The notes beneath the pieces are model-generated. The model was not told the origin of the DNA. It made no database searches and worked only from the letters and a program-made list of their open reading frames with translations. 64,000 nt of DNA from Seonamhaeicola sp. ML3 (GTDB taxonomy: Bacteria > Bacteroidota > Bacteroidia > Flavobacteriales > Flavobacteriaceae), in assembly GCF_023273855.1 (NCBI RefSeq), contig NZ_CP096884.1:310001-374000 (forward strand), given 5' to 3'. The position numbers and the translations under genes were made by a program. Position 1 is the stretch's first letter; each line of letters opens with the position of its first letter. This document shows, one piece after another, positions 60,277 to 64,000 of the stretch.

Positions 60277-60297
60277 TGTATTCGAATCTATCATAAC

Positions 60298-60702
60298 ATG
60301 AATTTTAGCAACACACTTACAATAGCCGTAGATTTTGATGGCACTATAGTAGAAGATGCTTACCCAAAGATTGGTAAACCCCAAATGTTTGCCTTCGAAA
60401 CTCTAAAAAAACTACAGGACGATGGACATCGATTAATTTTATGGACTTATAGGCACGGCATAAGACTTAATGAAGCCGTTGAGTTTTGTAAAAAAAATGG
60501 CATTAATTTTTATGCAGTAAACAACAGTTTTCCAGAAGAGCATTACCTTTACGATGCCAGCAGAAAAATTAACGCAGACCTATTTATTGATGATAGAAAT
60601 TTTGGTGGCTTTCCAGGTTGGGGTGAAATCTACCAAGACCTCACGAATTCCGAAGCTCCAAAACCAAAAAAATCTAAAGGCTTTTTTGGCTTATTTAAAT
60701 AA
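60298..60702 (+). CDS. HAD-like BT0820-type hydrolase
   Basis: 134 residues with the HAD motif I IAVDFDGTIVED (about 9-20), a lysine-bearing middle (LILWTYRHGIRLNEAVEF), and motif IV FIDDRNFGG (about 98-106). It is much smaller than ordinary HAD phosphatases and matches the Bacteroidota BT0820 family. Substrate unknown. The ATG at 60298 is chosen because the upstream frame crosses the gpmI terminator and a -7 box lies at 60269. Confidence 0.9.
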   Translation: MNFSNTLTIAVDFDGTIVEDAYPKIGKPQMFAFETLKKLQDDGHRLILWTYRHGIRLNEAVEFCKKNGINFYAVNNSFPEEHYLYDASRKINADLFIDDRNFGGFPGWGEIYQDLTNSEAPKPKKSKGFFGLFK

Positions 60703-60765
60703 AACCTTTTTTCATATAACTATAGTCTCATAAAGCTTTTGAAAATATACTTTAGGAGTATTTAG

Positions 60766-60773
60766 TATCTTTG
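60766..60773 (+). promoter_or_regulatory. -7 box of map
   Basis: TATCTTTG, a full TAnnTTTG match, 15 bp before the map ATG at 60789; it excludes the TTG at 60771 as the start. Confidence 0.55.
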
Positions 60774-60788
60774 CCATTATTTTTTAAC

Positions 60789-61607
60789 ATGATAGAAGTA
60801 AAAAACCGAGAGGAAATAGAATTAATGCGCGAAAGCGCCCTTATCGTATCAAAAACGCTTGGGGTTTTAGCAAAAGAAATCAAGCCAGGCGTAACCACGT
60901 TACAATTAGATAAAATTGCTGAAGAACATATAAGAGATTGTGGCGCCGAACCCGGTTTTTTAGGATTATATGATTTCCCAAATACGCTTTGTATGAGTCC
61001 CAATGAACAGGTCGTTCATGGCATTCCAAATGGTACACCGCTAAAAGAAGGGGATATTATTTCTATAGATTGTGGAGCGTTAAAAAATGGATTTTATGGT
61101 GACCATGCGTACACATTCGCAGTTGGGGATATAGAACCCGAAGTCGAAAAACTACTAAAAATAACAAAAGAGTCTCTTTACGTAGGAATAAGAGAGTTTA
61201 AGCTAAATAATCGTGTTGGTGATGTAGGCTATGCTATTCAGCAGTATTGTGAAGCTCATGGTTATGGCGTAGTGAGAGAACTTGTAGGCCATGGATTAGG
61301 CAGAAAAATGCACGAAGATCCAGAAATGCCAAACTATGGAAGACGGGGCAAAGGAAAGAAATTTATTGAAGGCATGGTTGTGGCTATTGAACCCATGATC
61401 AATATGGGAACTCACCGAATCAAGCAACACAGAGACGGCTGGACCATAACTACTCAAGATAAAAAGCCTAGTGCTCATTTCGAACACGATGTAGCTTTAG
61501 TAGATGGAAAACCCGAATTGCTATCAACCTTTGCATACATTTACGATGCTTTAGGTATAAAAAGCGATGAAGAAGCCGAATTCCGTCAAGAGACATTGGT
61601 GCTTTAA
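60789..61607 (+). CDS. map: Methionine aminopeptidase, type I
   Basis: Removes initiator Met from new proteins; cytosolic, 272 residues, two-metal site. Metal ligands: Asp in SIDCGALKNGFYGDHAYTF (two Asp), His in VGHGLGRKMHEDPEMPN, and Glu in AIEPMINMG and AHFEHDVAL. Start at ATG 60789, supported by the promoter box. It heads a short run with a methyltransferase gene (5 bp gap) and DUF423. Confidence 0.97.
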   Translation: MIEVKNREEIELMRESALIVSKTLGVLAKEIKPGVTTLQLDKIAEEHIRDCGAEPGFLGLYDFPNTLCMSPNEQVVHGIPNGTPLKEGDIISIDCGALKNGFYGDHAYTFAVGDIEPEVEKLLKITKESLYVGIREFKLNNRVGDVGYAIQQYCEAHGYGVVRELVGHGLGRKMHEDPEMPNYGRRGKGKKFIEGMVVAIEPMINMGTHRIKQHRDGWTITTQDKKPSAHFEHDVALVDGKPELLSTFAYIYDALGIKSDEEAEFRQETLVL

Positions 61608-61612
61608 CAATA

Positions 61613-62380
61613 ATGAAAAAACTCTTCAAACTTGTTCTAAACCTTGTACCAAGGCCAATATTAATAAGGTTGAGTTACATGGTTAGGCCTATTTTAATAT
61701 TCTACCTAAAGGGAAACAAATTTACAGACCCTATAGATGGTAAAAGCTTCAAATCTTTTTTACCTTATGGATATGGTCATCAGCGTAACAATGTTTTATC
61801 CCCATCTACGCTTTCGCTGGAACGGCACAGGTTATTATGGCTATATTTAAAAAACGAAACCAATTTTTTCACTGGCAACCATAGAGTTTTACACTTCGCT
61901 CCCGAACAAGCATTTCATAAAAGATTTAAGAAGATGCGTAATTTAGATTATGTTACAACTGATCTAAATTCTCCTCTAGCAGATGTGAAAGCAGATATAT
62001 GCAGCTTGCCTTTTGAGGACAATTCTTTTGATATCATTTTTTGCAATCATGTTCTAGAGCATATCCCTGATGACACAAAAGCCATGGAAGAAATGTATCG
62101 TGTTATGAAAACTGGTGGCATGGGAATTTTTCAAATACCACAGGATTTGAACCGTCAAATTACTTTCGAAGATGATAGTATTATAGACCGTAAAGAGCGC
62201 GCTAAAATTTTTGGACAATATGACCACGTTCGTATCTACGGACGCGACTATTTCGACAAGCTTAGAAATATTGGATTTACAGTTAAGGAAGTAGATTATA
62301 CCGCTACCTTAAGCGAAGAAGAAAATAAAAAGTATTGCTTAGCAAAAGGGGAAATTATTCCCGTAGTTTTTAAATCTTGA
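61613..62380 (+). CDS. Class I SAM-dependent methyltransferase
   Basis: 255 residues. The first 40 residues are hydrophobic and basic (LFKLVLNLVPRPILIRLSYMVRPILIFY), possibly a membrane-binding region. The methyltransferase core has VLHFAPEQAFHKRFKKM as motif I, the acidic VTTDLNSPLADVKADI, and FDIIFCNHVLEHIPDDTKAMEEMYRVM (about 141-167). Substrate unknown. Its stop TGA overlaps the region just before DUF423, so the two are likely coupled. Confidence 0.9.
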   Translation: MKKLFKLVLNLVPRPILIRLSYMVRPILIFYLKGNKFTDPIDGKSFKSFLPYGYGHQRNNVLSPSTLSLERHRLLWLYLKNETNFFTGNHRVLHFAPEQAFHKRFKKMRNLDYVTTDLNSPLADVKADICSLPFEDNSFDIIFCNHVLEHIPDDTKAMEEMYRVMKTGGMGIFQIPQDLNRQITFEDDSIIDRKERAKIFGQYDHVRIYGRDYFDKLRNIGFTVKEVDYTATLSEEENKKYCLAKGEIIPVVFKS

Positions 62381-62382
62381 TT

Positions 62383-62748
62383 ATGATTCAGCAATTTATA
62401 ATGACTGCCGCGATATTTGGAGCTTTAGCTGTTATTTTTGGGGCTTTTGGTGCCCATGCATTAAAAAAAATATTATCTGTAGAGGAACAAAAAAGTTTTG
62501 AAACGGGTGTAAAATATCAAATGTATCATGCCCTTGTATTATTAGCTCTTGGGTTAAATCCTGAATACAGTTCCACTAGCATATATTGGTGCTTTACGTT
62601 AGGTATTATATGCTTTTCCTTTAGTATTTATGGGTTAGTATTGTCTAGTGCAAAGAATAAAAAGCTAAAATTTTTGGGTCCAATAACTCCATTGGGAGGC
62701 TTGCTTTTTGTTATGGGCTGGATACTTCTTCTATTTAAAACCTTTTAA
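62383..62748 (+). CDS. DUF423 membrane protein (YwdK-like)
   Basis: 121 residues with four hydrophobic helices. The family signature GAFGAHALKK is near the N-terminus (about 20-29), followed by FETGVKYQMYHALVLLALG (about 39-57) and PLGGLLFVMGWILL at the end. Function unknown across bacteria. The frame opens with TTG at 62377; I prefer the ATG at 62383. Directly downstream of the methyltransferase gene. Confidence 0.92.
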   Translation: MIQQFIMTAAIFGALAVIFGAFGAHALKKILSVEEQKSFETGVKYQMYHALVLLALGLNPEYSSTSIYWCFTLGIICFSFSIYGLVLSSAKNKKLKFLGPITPLGGLLFVMGWILLLFKTF

Positions 62749-62757
62749 ATCAAAGCC

Positions 62758-63750
62758 CTAATCAGGAAATCCGTTTAAAGATAAGGTCTCGAAAGCATTA
62801 TCCTCATTTTCAAAAATCAAGAACACTTTTAACTCTGGGTGGTGTTTTAAAAACGATTTAATTTTTTCAATACCCATGGCCTTAAAAGCAGTTGCATAGG
62901 CATCGGCTGTCATACAATCATCAGATATTACTGTTATACTTAGCAGGTTAGTTTTGCTGGGATAACCAGTTTTTGTATCAATGATATGAGAATACTTATT
63001 ACCGTTTTCATCAACCTTGAACTTTCTATAGGTGCCAGATGTAGCCATAGCAGCATCTTTTAATGGTATAGCCTTAAAAACCGATTGTGTCCCATCAAAA
63101 TGTGGTCTTTCAACACCAACTGTCCAAGCCTTTTGCTTTTCAGTATTAATACCTCTCACTCTAATCTCCCCTCCAATTTCAACAAGATAATTTTTAATGT
63201 TTTTCCCTTCCAGAAACTCACCAATCACATCAACACCATAGCCTTTTGCAATAGCGTTAAACTCCATATAAATATTGGGATGGTCTTTTTCAATACTTGT
63301 GTTAATCCTCCTTGTTTTATCAAATCCAACAAACTGCATTAAACTATCTATTTTTAGACTATCCAGTTCTTGGATAATGTCTTGAGCACCAAATTGCCAA
63401 GCATTAACGATATTACCAATTGTTGGATCAAAAGCACCATTGGTAAGTTCAAATATTTTTTTTGAGGCATCAAAAACCTTAATAAAATGTTCATCTATTT
63501 TCACGAGCTCATTTCTATTAAGCTTTGAAATATCAGAATCTATCTGATAAGTTGACAAAGACCCATTTAAGACTTCAAATAAATTTTCAAATGCCTTTTG
63601 ATAATTTTCATCTGAATCATAAATAACAGAATAGGATGTTCCGAATACAGTGCCAGACAATTTTGTGTTTTTTTCTTCATTGGTGCAAGACATAAAACAA
63701 CAAAACAAAAGGAATATCATAAAAATTCTGGCGGAGCTCAAGCGCTTCAC
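62758..63750 (-). CDS. apbE: FAD:protein FMN transferase
   Basis: Attaches FMN covalently to periplasmic flavoproteins such as NQR or RNF subunits. Conserved: FDPTIGNIVNAWQFG (about 107-121), MEFNAIAKGYGVDVI, NYLVEIGGEIRVRG (about 189-202), MATSGTYRKF and HIIDTKTGYPS (the Asp-x-Thr that binds Mg). A lipoprotein signal ends in LLFCCFMSC. I chose the GTG at 63750, which gives a KR-rich n-region; ATG at 63792 would give a longer leader. No nqr or rnf genes are in the window. Confidence 0.93.
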   Translation of the reverse strand: MKRLSSARIFMIFLLFCCFMSCTNEEKNTKLSGTVFGTSYSVIYDSDENYQKAFENLFEVLNGSLSTYQIDSDISKLNRNELVKIDEHFIKVFDASKKIFELTNGAFDPTIGNIVNAWQFGAQDIIQELDSLKIDSLMQFVGFDKTRRINTSIEKDHPNIYMEFNAIAKGYGVDVIGEFLEGKNIKNYLVEIGGEIRVRGINTEKQKAWTVGVERPHFDGTQSVFKAIPLKDAAMATSGTYRKFKVDENGNKYSHIIDTKTGYPSKTNLLSITVISDDCMTADAYATAFKAMGIEKIKSFLKHHPELKVFLIFENEDNAFETLSLNGFPD

Positions 63751-63811
63751 CTTAATTTGAAACTGATTTAAAAGTATTTGTAAAAGTTCCATTATCACAA
63801 TACAATAAAGA

Positions 63812-64000
63812 TTAATTCAAATGAGTATCTAAAACTTGTATACCATTGTATTCTAGTAAGTAATCTTCGTTTAGATAAATATGCTCCTTTTCACCATTTG
63901 GATTACCTAAACCAACCCCTGCATAAAGTACTTTCGCATCATTATCTCTAGCATGTTTTTTAAAGGATTCCATCCAAACCACATCGTAATTATTGGGATT
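63812..64000 (-). CDS. 3' end of an unidentified gene, cut by the window edge
   Basis: The minus strand is open from the window edge to a TAA at 63812, giving a 62-residue C-terminal fragment. It starts NPNNYDVVWMESFKKHARDN and includes YAGVGLGNPNGEKEHIYLNED and the ending LEYNGIQVLDTHLN. The codon use and amino-acid mix look genuine. I do not recognise the family. It is upstream of apbE on the same strand with about 60 bp between, so the two may be co-transcribed. Confidence 0.7.
   Translation of the reverse strand, partial: NPNNYDVVWMESFKKHARDNDAKVLYAGVGLGNPNGEKEHIYLNEDYLLEYNGIQVLDTHLN

Noticed and set aside
60199-60297. A longer start for the BT0820-like hydrolase
   Set aside because: The extension includes the gpmI terminator and a promoter box; the ATG at 60298 gives the normal family N-terminus.

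Overview
The window is chromosomal DNA from a low-GC member of the Flavobacteriaceae (Bacteroidota). The evidence is TAnnTTTG-type -7 promoter boxes with few Shine-Dalgarno sequences, many TTG and GTG starts, SxC-type lipoprotein signals, and the typical flavobacterial order rsfS-ftsH-LUD-cdsA-psd-ACBP and valS/DUF1573. I see no phage, insertion sequence, integrase, CRISPR array or rRNA. There is one tRNA, tRNA-Gly(UCC).

Layout. 0.3-7.9 kb: NUDIX, pyrE, an SRPBCC protein, birA, rsfS-ftsH, then a phospholipid operon (LUD protein, cdsA, psd, acyl-CoA-binding protein). 7.9-10.95 kb: an accessory island with two paralogous thioredoxin-fold secreted proteins, a cassette-like promoter module in front and a long imperfect palindrome behind. 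10.9-19.4 kb: valS, DUF1573, a secreted aspartyl protease with PDZ, aspartate-type aminotransferase, murB and an ECF sigma/anti-sigma pair. 19.5-25.5 kb: overlapping genes for a small Cys-rich membrane protein, a glycosyltransferase, a second sigma factor, a membrane protein and an Nramp-like carrier, then lipA and gap. 25.5-31.6 kb: a TPR hybrid histidine kinase, lpxK, a Nif3-like protein, a coiled-coil protein with a degenerate zinc ribbon, and msrA. 31.8-35.2 kb: circularly permuted ATP-grasp, alpha-E and transglutaminase genes, a predicted peptide-ligase system of unknown product. 35.2-40.7 kb: SulP transporter, an orphan secreted protein, a methyltransferase, a lipoprotein and a CDGSH protein. 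40.8-46.3 kb: a kynurenine (tryptophan) catabolic cluster (kynU, kmo, SDR, 3-hydroxyanthranilate dioxygenase, ACMS decarboxylase). 46.4-64 kb: M16, M1 and M48 peptidases, tatA, two paired CarboxypepD_reg-like proteins, pepE, tRNA-Gly, GNATs, an ankyrin protein, gpmI, a HAD-like phosphatase, map, a methyltransferase, DUF423, apbE and a partial gene at the edge.

The most unusual signals are these. (1) Two different palindromic repeats lie in frame inside valS. (2) Two further, different palindromic repeats lie between genes. (3) A promoter-plus-palindrome cassette arrangement carries orphan secreted genes; its promoter module occurs twice in the window. (4) Three TTTGTCG repeats at exact 21-bp spacing precede the hybrid histidine kinase gene. 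(5) The ATP-grasp/alpha-E/transglutaminase operon has a nested palindrome upstream. (6) Several proteins lack the expected metal-binding or catalytic residues: the zinc-ribbon protein, the 3-hydroxyanthranilate dioxygenase C-terminus, the Nramp-like carrier and the SDR. Family assignments come from motif reading; no database search was run.
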